Origin: Sclerurus mexicanus
Taxonomy: Eukaryota; Chordata; Aves; Passeriformes; Furnariidae
Assembly (NCBI GenBank): GCA_013396755.1
Contig: VWZF01003402.1
Location: 62,001 to 126,000, forward strand
Direction of reading: 5' to 3'
Length of the DNA stretch: 64,000 bases
Positions 39,933-51,674 of the stretch are shown one piece after another; the stretch's first letter is position 1, and each line of letters opens with the position of its first letter. The notes beneath the pieces were generated by a model. The model was not told the origin of the DNA, ran no database searches, and saw only the letters and a list, made by a program, of their open reading frames with translations. A program made the position numbers and the translations under genes.

Positions 39933-41391
39933 TAGAATCATAGAATATCCTGAGCTGGAAGGCACCCACAAGGATCATGGAGTCCAACTCCTCACTCTGC
40001 ACAGGACAACCCCAACAACTGCATCATATGCCTGAGAGTGTTGTCCAAATACTTCTTGAGCTCCTTCAGGCTTGGTGCTGTGTCTACTTTCCTGGGGAGC
40101 CTGTCCCAGTGCACAACCTCCCTTTGTGTGAAAATCCTTTTCCTAATATCCAGCCTAAAGCTTCACTGACAGCTTCATGCTGTTCCCCCAGGTCCTGTCA
40201 CTGACCATGAGAGAGCAGAGATCAGTGCCTGCTCCTCCACTTCCCCTCACGAGGAAGCTGTAGACTGTGATGAGGTCTCCCCTCCTTTATCCAGGTTGAA
40301 TTAACCAAGCAACCTCAGCCACTGGATTCCCCTCTAAATCTTTTTCCATCTCCATGGCCTTCCTTTGGATGCTCTCTAACAGTTTTGTATCCTTCTTATA
40401 TTGTGATGTCCAAAACTGCATACAATATTCAAGGTGAGGCTACCCCAGTGCAGAGCAGATTGGGACAATCCCCTCTCTTGACAGGAGGTGATGCTTTGCC
40501 TGATGCCTGATGTCCCCCAGGACAGCACTCCTGGCTGCCGTGGCACAGCTGACTCATATTCAACTTGCCATTGATCAGGACCCCAGGGCCCTTTTGGCAG
40601 GGCTGGTCTCCAGCCTTCCTTTCGCTAGTCTGTACATACAATAGGGTTGCTCTGTCCCAGGTGCAGAATCCAGCATCTGCCCTTGTTAAATTTCATATGG
40701 TTGGTGATTGCCCAGCCCTCTAATTTGTCAGAGTCACTCTGCAGGGCATCCTTGACTTTGTGGGAGTTAACAACTCCTCCCAAATTCATGTCATAGGCAA
40801 ACTTACTTAGTGTGCTTTTGGGTCCTGCATTTAAATAATTTATGAAGACATTGAAGAGTATTGACCCTAAACTGGAGCCCTGTGAAACCCTGTTAATGAT
40901 TGGTCACCAGCCTGATGCAACCCTGTTTACTAAAACCCTTGGTGCCCAATGTGTGAGCCAATGTGTTTATCCAGCTGTGTGGTGGATATTTTGTCCAGAA
41001 GGATCCTGTAAGAAAGAGTATCAAAAGTTTTACTGAAATCCAAACAGATCACATCAACTGGCTTCCCGTAATCAACTTATTGGGAAAGGAAATTAGGTTG
41101 GTTATGCAGGACTTTCCTCTCATGAAACTGTGCTGGCTGTAACCTATGACTGTGTTGTCATTCAGGTGTTTTTCAATAACTCCTAGAATACTCCCCATAA
41201 TTTTACCAGCTACTGAAGTGAGACTGACAGGCCTGTAGTTTCCAGGGTCATTCTTCTTGACTTTCTCGTAAATCAGGACAAGGTTTGGCAGCTTCCAGTT
41301 GATTGAGACCTCTCCAGATTCTCAAGAGTGTTCGAAAATTTTTGAGAGAGGTCTCACAATGACATCGGTCAGCTACTCAAACATGTATGTA
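39933..41391 (-). mobile_element. CR1 LINE, 1.45 kb minus-strand copy with dead reverse transcriptase
   Basis: The longest CR1 copy in the window. Read on the minus strand it runs from within the reverse transcriptase of ORF2 to the 3' end. Recognisable protein motifs in order are YRPVSLTS (about 41214-41240), LDFSKTFD (about 41020-41042; family usually FSKAFD), a LFN.FIN motif near 40850, then FAYD at 40790-40804, where the family catalytic motif is FADD. HMKFNKGRC follows near 40690. The 3' UTR ends at TAGAATCATAGAATATCC (plus strand, 39933). The catalytic aspartate pair is broken and the frame is interrupted, so it cannot retrotranspose. Its 5' part, including ORF1 and the endonuclease, is missing. 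Confidence 0.9.
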
Positions 41392-41837
41392 GTCATATAA
41401 TCTCAGTGAGACAAGCAAAAATTCTGAAGCTGCAAGTGATTGCCCTGGCATATGAGCCAGGTTAGTTTTAGCAGAGCATATTTTTCTGCCAGGGGAATCA
41501 GTACTACCTCAGAAGGTTGGGTTGCAAATGATCGCTCTGATTATTGATTAAATGCGGAACTGTGTAATTGCTTCACCAAAGAACATGATTAATTTGATGT
41601 TAGTCATTGAATGCTTCTACAGGAGCATGAAAAAGATGCATTTGACATACGGGTTATCGTTTCTGGGTTGATTAACACTGGGAATTTTTTGTGGTGCTGA
41701 AGCTATACACACACACACGTGAACATATTTGTAAATAAAGTAATTTGATTTAATTCCATCATACAAATATATATTTATAAAGAGGCCTTTAAAAATTAAA
41801 ACTTGAAAAAAAAGAATAAATGAGGTGGAAGCAGGGA
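41392..41837. other. spacer between divergent CR1 copies
   Basis: 446 bases separate the 5' ends of two head-to-head CR1 copies. It holds a short (AC)6 run near 41707-41718 and AT-rich sequence. Nothing else is recognised. Confidence 0.5.
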
Positions 41838-42970
41838 TATATGATCCAAGAGAAACATGATGACCCTGTCCAAGCACGCATGGGAACAGTGTTAAGGAAG
41901 CCAAAGACCACTTGGAGCTGAACCTTGCAAGGGATGGGAAGGGCAACAAGAAAGGCTTCTACAGGTTTATTGTCAGCAGAAGGAGTATCAGGGAACATGA
42001 AGGCCTGCTGTTGAATGTATCTGGGGGCATGGTGACAAAGGATATGGAAAGAGCTGAGGTACTCAACATCATCTTTGTCTTTGGGATTCCCACATCCCTG
42101 AGATCAGTGGGAAAGTCTGGAGCAAGACAGACTTGCCCTAAGTGGATGGGGATCAGATTAGAGAGCACCTAAACCGGTTGAGTGTATTTAAGTCTGATGG
42201 ACACATTAGTGCTGAGAGAGCTGGCTAATGTCACCAAGAGGCTGTGCTTGGTTATGTGTGAAAGACTGCAGTTATTAGGAGAGGTTTTTGAGGGTGGGAA
42301 GAGAGAAAATGTCTTCCTTCTATGATGAGGCAACTGCATTGGTGGATGACAGGAATGTAGTTGATATTGGTTTTTTTGGCCTTAGCAAGGCTTTTCCATC
42401 ATCATAGATAAGCTGATGAACTATGAATTAGATAAGCAGACACTGAAGTGGATTAAAAAATGGCTGAATTGCAGAGTTTAAGGGGTAATGACCAGTGACA
42501 TGAAGTCCAGCTGAAGACTAGTTACTTGTGTATCCAGGGATGATACTGGGTCCTATACTGTTTAATATTTTTATTAATTACTTGGATCATGGATCAAAGG
42601 GCACCCTCAACAAGTTTGGAAATGATACAAAACTGGGACTGGTGGTTGATAGACCAGATGGATGTCTGGATAGATACAGTTGTTTGGATAGATCACAATG
42701 GGTTGAAAAAATGGGCCAATAGGAATCTCAAAATTCAATAAAAGGAGATACCAAGTCCTGCACCAGAGGAATAGCCTCAGACAGCAATACATTTTAGGGA
42801 CCAAATGGATGGAAACCACTTTTGCAGAAAAGCACCTGGGACTCCTGGTCAATAAACTGAATGTGAACCAGTGTTGTGTTCCAGTGGCAAAAGCAATCAA
42901 GAGCCTCCTGAACTGCATTAGGAAGAGCACTGCCAGCAGGTTGAGGGAGATTATTCTGCCTTTCTGTAGT
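41838..42970 (+). mobile_element. CR1 LINE, 1.1 kb plus-strand ORF2 fragment, dead
   Basis: A sense-orientation CR1 ORF2 fragment truncated at both ends. It starts in the region just before the reverse transcriptase, where a frame reads LARDGKGNKKGFYRFIVS at about 41923-41977. It continues through GAGAGAGCTGGCTAATGTCA near 42216, a decayed GLSKAF block near 42383, and GPILFNIFINYLD near 42549. The catalytic motif reads FGND at 42615-42626 instead of FADD. Sequence just after the catalytic motif is retained, ending near CAGGTTGAGGGAGATTATTC at about 42957. Internal deletions lie between the FSKAF-like block and the catalytic region. No CR1 3' end follows, so the 3' part was lost after insertion or by recombination. 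Confidence 0.85.
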
Positions 42971-44419
42971 AATGACCAAAGAGAAGAAAAGAATGCCATG
43001 AAAAAAGAAGTTACCTAGAGGCCTCATTGTACACTTAAAAGGTAATTTTCACAGTGCAAACTTTTATAAATTATTTTATAAAATGCTAATAGTAGATTTT
43101 GTTTTGTTACAGCAGGATCTGGGTTTAGGTAATTTAGAAATTTTAGGCATCTGGCTGCTTGTGTCCTGACCCTGGAGTGGTGTTGTGCTCAGACTCCTAA
43201 GATAGTGCTTTGGGTTGTACAATAATTTTCCTAAAAGTCAGCACTCTGAGTAAGTGGATAACACAGATTTGGATCAAGGGGAAATACAGAAGAATGGGAT
43301 TTCACTGTTGTTTCATCACTTTTGAGAGCTTAGGACCCTGCTTGCAGCCCTAAATCAAGCCCATGTAAAAACTGCTGTATGGCACTCCTCCAGTTTGGCT
43401 TTCAGGAGCTGATTAGAATCTATTGCTGTCTGTAAATGCTTGCAGGACTTGCCTTTTATACACTAGTCCTAAGGTTAGAGCACTTTCCTCAGATTTGGGA
43501 AATTTTGTTTAAGCCTCCTTGTTTTGTCCTATGTCATAAAAATACTAGATAAACTGAAATACAAACATGAACAGTTTTTAAAGACAAATTAAAAAAAAAT
43601 CAGATTCTTTAACTTTTCATCTTTTTCACCTTTGAGGTGATTTTGGTCTCCTATAAAATCAACAATAATTTAAGTTATGCACTGGTACTCATTCTTGTCT
43701 TCTTTATCTTAAATATGCATCACCTTTCAAAAAAAGTCTCATTTTATGATGGTCTGGCACAGCTTACAACTTTAATTATACCTGTTAATCTGTTACAATT
43801 CAGTTGACACTGTATGCATGCTGATGTATCCTTACAGCCTTAGACATCTTGTTTCATATACCAAATACATTATTAAACTCTCCCCTTATAAGTTAACAAT
43901 TACATAATTCTGTTGCATGATTATAGTAGTGCCCCCATCAAATAAAGGAACTGAACTGTCACAGATAAAACACATGGATTATTATTATTTTTCTTCATTT
44001 ATTTAGATTTTAATAAATCTCTTGGCAGTCAACAAGTCTGAACTTGATTGTTGGCATTTTCTTTCATGATACAAAAGACAAGGAAAATTATGTATATATT
44101 TTCTAGTGTCTCAACTGTCACAGAATTAAATGACTGTCTGAAAATTTAGCTGGAAGGAAAATTACTGTATTTATTCTCATTTACTATGCATTGTGCACTT
44201 ACTATAATTTTTGATATAAATATTTAGAAAATGTATCCCCTGATTTATATCCAGCTCTTAAGAGAGACAGAAATACCTCTTACACAGTTTGCCATGTGAC
44301 TCTATTGTTTCTTGTAACTTCCTGCTGCTTGTTTTCTATGAGCTACAAGAATGCTGTAAGTTTACCCACACTATTTCAGTCTGCAAGAAAATAACTAAAG
44401 TGTAAACACCATGAATCAC

Positions 44420-44665
44420 TTATGTTTGGCCTGATTTTGTATAAATGTGTTCAGAATATTGTATTTCCATGTAGTATTTACAAACTTCAGCAGCAGTTAT
44501 AGAAGATAGCCCAATACTTTGGGAATTAGTTGAGTTCAGGAATATCTCTAGCTGAAGATGTGCACATGATTCACAATAATGATTTCTTATACAAACTTCT
44601 GGAAACTTTTCTTTTAATTCTGCTTCTCTTTTATCATTTATCTGACACTGAAAATCACTGGGTGA
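44420..44665 (-). other. candidate terminal coding exon, unidentified (unproven)
   Basis: On the minus strand a pyrimidine-rich tract ending TTTCTCTAACAAAG precedes a 246-bp open segment that closes with a stop at 44420-44422. The translation has mixed composition, with a charged block near its start (NDKREAELKEKFPE), a cysteine pair spaced CESC, and no simple-sequence bias. The frame remains open upstream of the acceptor for about 33 codons, but that part is hydrophobic and looks like translated intron. I do not recognise a family. Chance or an old transposon fragment are alternatives. Confidence 0.18.
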
Positions 44666-45667
44666 CTTTGTTAGAGAAAATCTAGGAATATTGGCTACAA
44701 TAAACCAACATGCAGTTACACCTGAGAAGGCCTTAGAATATATAATACAACAGACAATTTTCATTCTGTTTCTGAGGTTATTTTAGTATACACCCTAAAA
44801 TAATGTACAACTCTAGATATCTTTGACAATCTCTTTCAGTATATAAAATTACAAATAGACAGCTTCCATATCTTTATCCATGCACTTTGGTCATTACAGC
44901 AGAATAAATCCTAGTCAATTAAATTGTCTTATTGTCATCCCAGAATCTAATTTATGAGAATGGAGACAAACTATGACATTAACTAATAAAAGGAAAATAG
45001 CACGCACTATGGTGTTTCCCAGTGGAAGCTGTTTCAGGAACTGAAAGTTATCTGTGCAAAGTTGGGCAAAGTATTATTTTGGAATCTAAGACTCATGTCT
45101 TTCTGGACAGCATCAGTCTGCAAATGATAAAGTTATGTTTATTTATAACTGCACTTGCTGGCATTTTTTCTTCAATGTACTTCTTTCTTGCAAATGTCAC
45201 TCTGTCATGAAGATTTTTGTTTCAGAAATGTAAATCATGCAAAACGCTAGCACCAGAGGTCAGCTTTAATACATCATGAGTAGTACTTTCTAGAATGTAT
45301 TAAAAGATTCCTGATAAAAATGTTTGGCTTTTGTGAATTGTTATTCATACTATAAACAAACCATTAAACTAAATGGATTTCAAAACCTAAATATAAAGCA
45401 TTATTCGAAGTATGACACAGTTACCAAATTACAGCTGAGGCTTTGCCACTGTCAGTAAGAAAAAATGCTATAGGATTCAGAAACATGCAATTTAGAGTCA
45501 AATATTGTTGTTTGTTATTATAGAACATGGATGTTGAAACAAAGAATACTCAAGAGACTATACTGATTGAAGCATATGGCTTTTTGTACTCTGCAAATAC
45601 TGTAACAATCCATTGTGTATAACCTCAAGTTATATGTAATGCAAAGTTGCTCTCATATACTTTAATT

Positions 45668-45694
45668 ATTTAGTAATCATGGTGATTACTAAAT
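45668..45694. repeat. perfect hairpin, 12-bp arms
   Basis: ATTTAGTAATCA (45668-45679) is followed by loop TGG and the exact reverse complement TGATTACTAAAT (45683-45694). Twelve of twelve pairs match. It is a small cruciform-capable site with no transposon features. Confidence 0.6.
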
Positions 45695-46785
45695 CTGCAT
45701 GGTGATTTTTAAAACTCATTGTTGTGGATTTTTTGGGTCCTAGCTAAAACAATGGGACCTTCCAACTGAACTAATCTTGTTAGTGACATTTATTACAAAT
45801 GCTAAAAATGTGGGAGTGAAGAAACCCCCACCAATATGCAAAACTACTCAGACTGTGAACTGAACACAATTTAATATTTAGGGACAGACCAGAAGGATGG
45901 TTCTTTAAAACCATCATTATGTCAGTAATAATTTTGCAGCAGGAAGAACTGCTGTGCCCACATCCTGAGCCATCAGAGCTCTATGACAATGACAACAAGT
46001 AAAGCAGAACTGAGCACAGCCAATGGAATAGGGCAAAGGAAATGTCTGTGCTATAGGGTGGTGCAGGACTTGAGGATTTTGTCTTTACCAAGGAGCTCAG
46101 AGTAGTTAGGGTGTTAGTCTGAAGGGCTGGAAGAGAGGCTTTGAATATCTAAAGTCTTACGTTGAGTTTCTGTGGTCATCACTTTATCTGCTGTGTTTGT
46201 ACTGAACACTACCTAGCATGATTAAAGACTCTCCTTCTCTATCTGGACCTCTCAGGACATACAGGCTGGGCAGCTGCTGACTGTGAATGGTGTTGTAATG
46301 GTGCTGGGCACCTGCTGACTGTAAATGGTTCCACTCAGCATGAGGTGGAAACTATGTTATTTGGTTTTCCGGTGTGACAGCAGTTGTGGTCTTGCTACCA
46401 CAACTACCATTCAGGTGGCAAAAAAGTGGTAACAAGCTTGGCAGCAGTTTAAGGACTGCAATTTTTGGTTTAAGTTTGGGAATCTTTTTTGGGGCCCTGG
46501 TGTAGGTGTCTCATTATTTGTGTGCTTCAAATGCTACAGTCAGATGTTTTACTGGAAATCATAACCCAATGACAGAATAACTGTGATGTGAGGCAACTGG
46601 ATATTTTCAGTGCTGGTGAAGTTATTTTTTTGAAATGCCGCTCTACTGTAGTTATTGCACTGGGGGAAACACTGAAGAAATTTACTCTGTTAGCTATCAA
46701 TCAAAAGTTCTGAAATCAGAATAAGATCTGTCTTTCACTTTCCTGACTTGAGAATTGCAATATTACACCTTGAAATGTTAAATAT

Positions 46786-46990
46786 TGGTGGTGAGTTGAA
46801 CTCAGACAGTAGCTGTGTTCCCACCCAGTAACCTGTTTACTGTCTCATCCCCATTGCTTCCCTTGTGGAAGGGCACAAGCAGGAAATACTCATAAACTGA
46901 GGCCAAGAAAGTTTAAAAAAAGAAGGAAACAGCCCAACAAATGATGTAGGGGTAGTCAGTCTCCATGTCCCACCAATTTACCACCAGTTA
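46786..46990 (-). mobile_element. probable decayed ERVL-type LTR
   Basis: The plus strand begins TGGTGGTGAGTTGAACTC, similar to the TGTGGTGGGTTGACC terminus of the solo LTR at 25758. It continues with an AAACTGAGGCCAAGAAAGTTT block, then AAAGAAGGAAACAGCCCAA, in the order found in avian ERVL LTRs. No matching second end or target duplication was found, and similarity fades near 46990. Strand is inferred by analogy with the better copy. An unrelated sequence is possible. Confidence 0.35.
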
Positions 46991-48710
46991 TATGAGGTGA
47001 TAAGCACCCTCCAGGTGATACCCTCACTGTGCTCCTGGGTCCTGACATAGTTGAGCACCAAACTGCTTGCTGTTTGAAAGATGATGGTGATTCTGGACTT
47101 TCCCAGTAGCAAAACAGTAAAAACTGGCAGGAATTTCATATTGAAATATAAAATGCCTATGGGGATGGAATGCTTCAGGGTTAGAAAGTAACTGGGATAG
47201 TGCAGTGTCAGGAGTGAGTTCAGCTCCCAGATGTTTTTGTTGCTCTGTCCCTGAGTCCCTAAGCCCATTATATACTATGTCTGTCTGTGAAAAATGCAAC
47301 TATTTAATGAATAGCTATTGAAAATCCTAAATTATTCACTGAAGAATTTTAAAGCCTTATTCATTCTGAGGTCAAAATGCATTTCAGTCATGTTATTAAC
47401 TGTCTATTGTGGAGTACTGATAAAGTACAAAAGATTACCTTTTAAATTACTTCTTTTTAACCTATGAATACAGCTAACACCTTGGGACTTCTTCACTTCC
47501 TGAGTGAGAATGATGAAGCCTGTCAATGAAATGATTGGTATTTTGAGCTAAATTCTACAGAATTAATAATTTCTATTTAATGAGGATACATAAATTAAAA
47601 AGAGTGTTTGAGTCAGTTCTTGTAGCGTGGTTTAAACTGAAATACAACGCTATTCTACTCCTAAAGAAGCAGCTTTCTGTTTCTCCTTTTCCCATGAAAA
47701 CACTAACGACTACAGCTTGCATTTTTGGCCATTTCTACAGAGGCACTGATCTTGCAGGAGAATGTTCTCTGCTCCTAATGAAATCAGCAGAGTAACACTT
47801 AGCCTCCTTTACACTACAAGAAGTAGGTACAGCTGCTTCTAAAGGAACAATTTTTTTCAAAGCTCAAATTCAATGTAACATTTTTTAATCTTGATTTTTA
47901 GAAGATACAGAAACTGTAAAGCTATTCATCCTTTGTAAGGAAATTAAGTTTGATTCTAATTTGAAACTGCCATAAATGTACACAAGTAAAGGTTGTATTG
48001 TGTTATATACAAAAAAGAGGCTTGAATTTTGGATTTTGGCACTTTAATTACAAAAATGAGTAAATAAAACTGTTGTTCTGGCTCATGAGATTTTTTAAAA
48101 ATTGAAATCTTGATTTCAATTCGTGCTCGTCTATAGTTCATTTCTACCTACTCAATCACACAAACTGAACACTGAGTCTGACCAGGGGAATGTGAGCATT
48201 TACTATTTCAAAAATAAACCATTCCACAATTCCACAGATGCTTCAATAAATTTTAAAAAATAAAAAGAAAACTAAATTTAACTGATTAGCTGCCTGTGAG
48301 TCTCTAGTTTGGAAATTCTACTGGCTGGTGAGTGGTGCAGTATATCACTAGATCCAGTGGAAAGAAAGTCAAAAATCCTCTGAGATCTTGCCTTGCAGAG
48401 TGCAACAGAAAATTTGCCTGTAATGGCTGAAGAGGAGTATATCTAGTTCAATGAAACAGCTTTTTTATTTTATTATTTATTTTTTAAAATTCTTAATGTA
48501 TCACGTGTATTCTTAATAATAACCTTAAAGAATTGTATAAGAATTCTTAAAACACAACCCCTACCACTTGCCCCATCCTCAAAAAAAAAAAAATGGTAAA
48601 AGATGTATGGGATGTTGGTGTTTCCTGCATGACTACATTGTAAAAAATTTATTTCAATGATCTTTACTAAAGTATATGGGGAAACAAGGTGTATCTATGT
48701 TCACCTATGA
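46991..48710. other. unassigned DNA between LTR remnants
   Basis: No gene is recognised. Two overlapping minus-strand frames at 46978-47299 (96 and 91 codons) run antisense to this stretch and show no recognised domain. They might belong to the adjoining LTR-like sequence. An A13 run lies near 48580. Confidence 0.4.
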
Positions 48711-49069
48711 TGTGGGTTGACTCCAGTGAGCAGATTGGCACCCACTGTGCCATTTGCTCTTCACTACTCCACCTCCCCAGGAGGACAGCAAACAAGATAC
48801 AAATGGCAAAAGGGAGAAAATTGGTTGAGATAAAGACAGTTTAAAAAAGTGAAGGCTTAAAAAAAAACAAGTGATGCAAAGGCAGCCACTCAACACCTGT
48901 CATAAATGGAGCAACGCCCAACTTGGAAACCCACTTACCTCTTCCCTCCTCCCTTCTTCCTCTACCCAAACTTTTATTATTGAGCATTATGATTCATGGT
49001 ATGGAATATCCCTTTGACTGTCTGGGCTGTGTCCCCTTCAAACTTCTTGCTGATCCTAGTCTGCTTGCT
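48711..49069 (-). mobile_element. decayed ERVL-type solo LTR
   Basis: The plus strand starts TGTGGGTTGACTCCAGTGAG and then shows LTR blocks in the family order: TTGGTTGAGATAAAGACAGT near 48820, CTTACCTCTTCCCTCCTCCC near 48936, TTATTATTGAGCATTATGAT near 48973, and ATGGTATGGAATATCCC near 48997. A GGGCTGTGTCCCCTTC block lies near 49024. On the minus strand AATAATAAAAG falls where the family TATA box is expected, so sense is probably minus. The usual CCAGACCCA...CA terminus is absent, so one end is deleted. The 5-bp TATGA at 48706-48710 recurs at 49070-49074, but because the terminus is missing this may be coincidence. Confidence 0.7.
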
Positions 49070-50487
49070 TATGAAAATTTTTGCATATGTAAATATAATA
49101 TTTTGGAGCTGTTATAATATTTATTTTGCCCGCTTTTTGAAGCTAAATGCATTTCTTTAAAATATGCTGGATTTTTTGCTCTCAAATATAAAAGTAGAAA
49201 TGTTGACAATATGCTCTGAAAGGGTGGATTGATCTCTGCTTGCACTTGGGTGTCTCTGCAATTTAATTTTTTAACTTTGTCAGTTGTATCTTTCTTTTTC
49301 TGTATTCAGAAAAAACCACTTTGACCTTTTGCATCTGTCAACAATTTTGTTTATAGATTTTTGAATGATGGGTTCTGAAGAAAGTTTTTACTTTTCTCTC
49401 TCTTTCTTGAGACCTCAACAAAAATATCCAATCTGTTGCCTAAGATTTTTATTCTTGTGACTATTTAAGGGAAAATGTTCTTATTCTTTTTTTTTAATAT
49501 ATATTGTAAGTTTATTTATACACATTGCTACATTGCACATAGCTATTATTGCACAACTTTGATGATAATTCCTCCTTATCAACATTGAGACCTAATTTCC
49601 ATTTACCATACAAATGCTCAGATAGCAAAGCACCACAGTAGACCTCAATGCTCTGAGTCTACGAAGAGAGCAAGCTTGGAGCTTGTGATGGGTGCTCATG
49701 GTGCTGGTCTGTAGCAGTTCTAAGTACAGATGGAAAGAGAAACTAATTCCAATACTCAGTGTATAGTAGCCATTGTAAAATAATTTCTGTTGGTTAGGTC
49801 ATGTAATTAGCATCTCTAAAATTCATGATTAGCTCTAATTTTTGAAATGTGGATGCTGTGTGTTTTGATGGCTGTCAGAAGGTTGCCTGGTTTTCAGAGG
49901 TGACTTGGCTGTACTCCAGTAGTGATGGTTGTGTGTGCTGTGTGTTGAGAAGGGCACTAGGAAGTGAATTCTCTTCAGTAGTATGATGTTTTGTGGATGA
50001 TACCCTGGCATATTGTGCCAACCTTGTTTAGTTTTTCAGACTACAGTGCTTTATAAGCTGTGTTTTTATAGACAAGATACTGGCCTTTATTAGGGAATTC
50101 CAGAATGAAAATCTAAATCTGCATTAGTTATTCTATTTACAGGCTGAAATTAAGAAGCATTTTGATGCTTCTGAGGGATAATGGAGGCCTGTGACTATGC
50201 AAAGGGCACACAGAAGATGAAGCTATAGACTGGATGCTGCTCTGTTATTCTGCTGTGGAGCAGCATCAGGTTTGAACTGCTCTAGAGTATTACTAACAGA
50301 CTTGGCACTCTGCACTAGATGAAGAAATTTTTTTCCCTTTCCTTGGGGTAAGAACTCTGAATACACTAACACAAAGGACAAACCAGCTGTAATAACAATC
50401 ACCCAGTGCTGATCCTAATGAAAAATGAAGTTGCAGTTTAAGCCCTCTCCCTGCTTCCGAATTTGACTTTCTGCAGGGCAAAAAATA

Positions 50488-50735
50488 TCATTGACTTCTG
50501 AATTCAGACTCCCCACACCACTTTGCAGATGAGTTATCTCTTAAATAATTTGATTGTTTGCTGAGGGCCTCAATTGCTGCTGATGCATTGTTGTTTTCTA
50601 GAGATGGAGTGCATGTGCTGGCACTATCAGGGCCCTCAGCAATCCTTATCCCTGAATGAGCACTGCTACTGTCTTTCTTCCTCTGAGCCATCATTGTCAA
50701 GTTCTGTACCTTTCCCTGAGACTCTGAGGAATTGT
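50488..50735 (-). other. candidate terminal coding exon, unidentified (unproven)
   Basis: On the minus strand, TTCTTATCTAAAGCAG resembles a splice acceptor (AG before position 50735). It is followed by a 248-bp open segment that ends with a stop at 50488-50490. The translation is hydrophilic, rich in S, N, A, E and K, with a basic patch (MAQRKKDSS) and a segment SLENNNASAAIEALSKQS. This is quite unlike the hydrophobic chance frames around it. The composition suits a disordered cytoplasmic tail or regulatory region. I do not recognise the gene, and no second splice site is needed if this is the last exon. Chance is not excluded. Confidence 0.22.
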
Positions 50736-51674
50736 CTGCTTTAGATAAGAATTATCCAGGCATGTTTAGTAAACCTTGTTACTAGCTGAATGGAAAACAG
50801 TTTTTCTCATCCTGATTTGCCCCAATCACACGTACTAACTGGAGCCATCTTTACCCCATGGTAGCAGAAAGTGCAGGAGGCTGAAGAAAAAACCTTGTGC
50901 GATATTCTACAAAGAATTTAAAATTCTCAGGCTTAGTCTGAATGTAATTTTATAGACAAGCAAATGTTATTATGATGATGGTTTAATTTTCTGCCATTAT
51001 GGTATTTTTTATTTTGCAGCATATCCACTAATATTTGAACTGTGCTGCCAGTCACATCTTAGTCTGTTCTTTATGTCTTTATCTACATGACTTTCCACTT
51101 CTTATATTAGAGAGTATATATAGAACATGTAACTTCAGTGATTTCTTTATGACTAGAAGGAATTGTAGATTGGCATGTTATTAGTAGTAGTGGCATGTTA
51201 TTACCAGTTATTCAAGCAATTTGGTGTCCTGAAATTCATGTAAAATAACTTCAGAAGATGCTCTGTAGGTATGCTGGAAGGCCAATAAATATACCGTGTT
51301 GCTGTTAAATGATTATTTAAAACATTTTGAAATATTGTTATAGCAGTAATGAAACAAATCAAAGGATACTGTATAAAAAACTAGCAGACATCACCAGTTT
51401 GAACTGATGCAGAACTAAAACAATGAACTATACCAACTCTGCATTGCAGATGAAATTGTCTTGCATAAACAAGTCTCTGCCTATACCTATTACTTATCTT
51501 TACTGGCTGACTAGTGCTTGGAAAATGGCTATTACATGTGACCAGATTTTGCTACCTAGAAACTGGAAGACTGTGATTGAAACATGTCAGTCAATAAAAT
51601 CCACATTGGTCTGTCAAGCTGAAGTGACCTATCACTGAGCTTCTTTTTGATCGCCTTCAGTGCTGTGTTTACCT

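Larger units (their letters stand above)
42971..46785. other. unique DNA with a candidate exon and a hairpin
   Basis: No clear repeat is recognised over 3.8 kb. It contains the candidate exon 44420-44665 (-), a 12-bp-arm hairpin at 45668-45694 and a 9-bp-arm hairpin at 46382-46405. A short imperfect duplication around 46265-46330 repeats CTGCTGACTGTGAATGGT as CTGCTGACTGTAAATGGT. A diverged retroviral LTR somewhere in 45.9-46.4 kb cannot be excluded but is not shown. Confidence 0.4.

Noticed and set aside
39977..40641. Open frames within the 40 kb region
   Set aside because: They lie inside the minus-strand CR1 copy, mostly antisense or out of frame to its ORF2.
41707..41718. (AC)6 microsatellite
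   Set aside because: At twelve bases it is below normal microsatellite thresholds.
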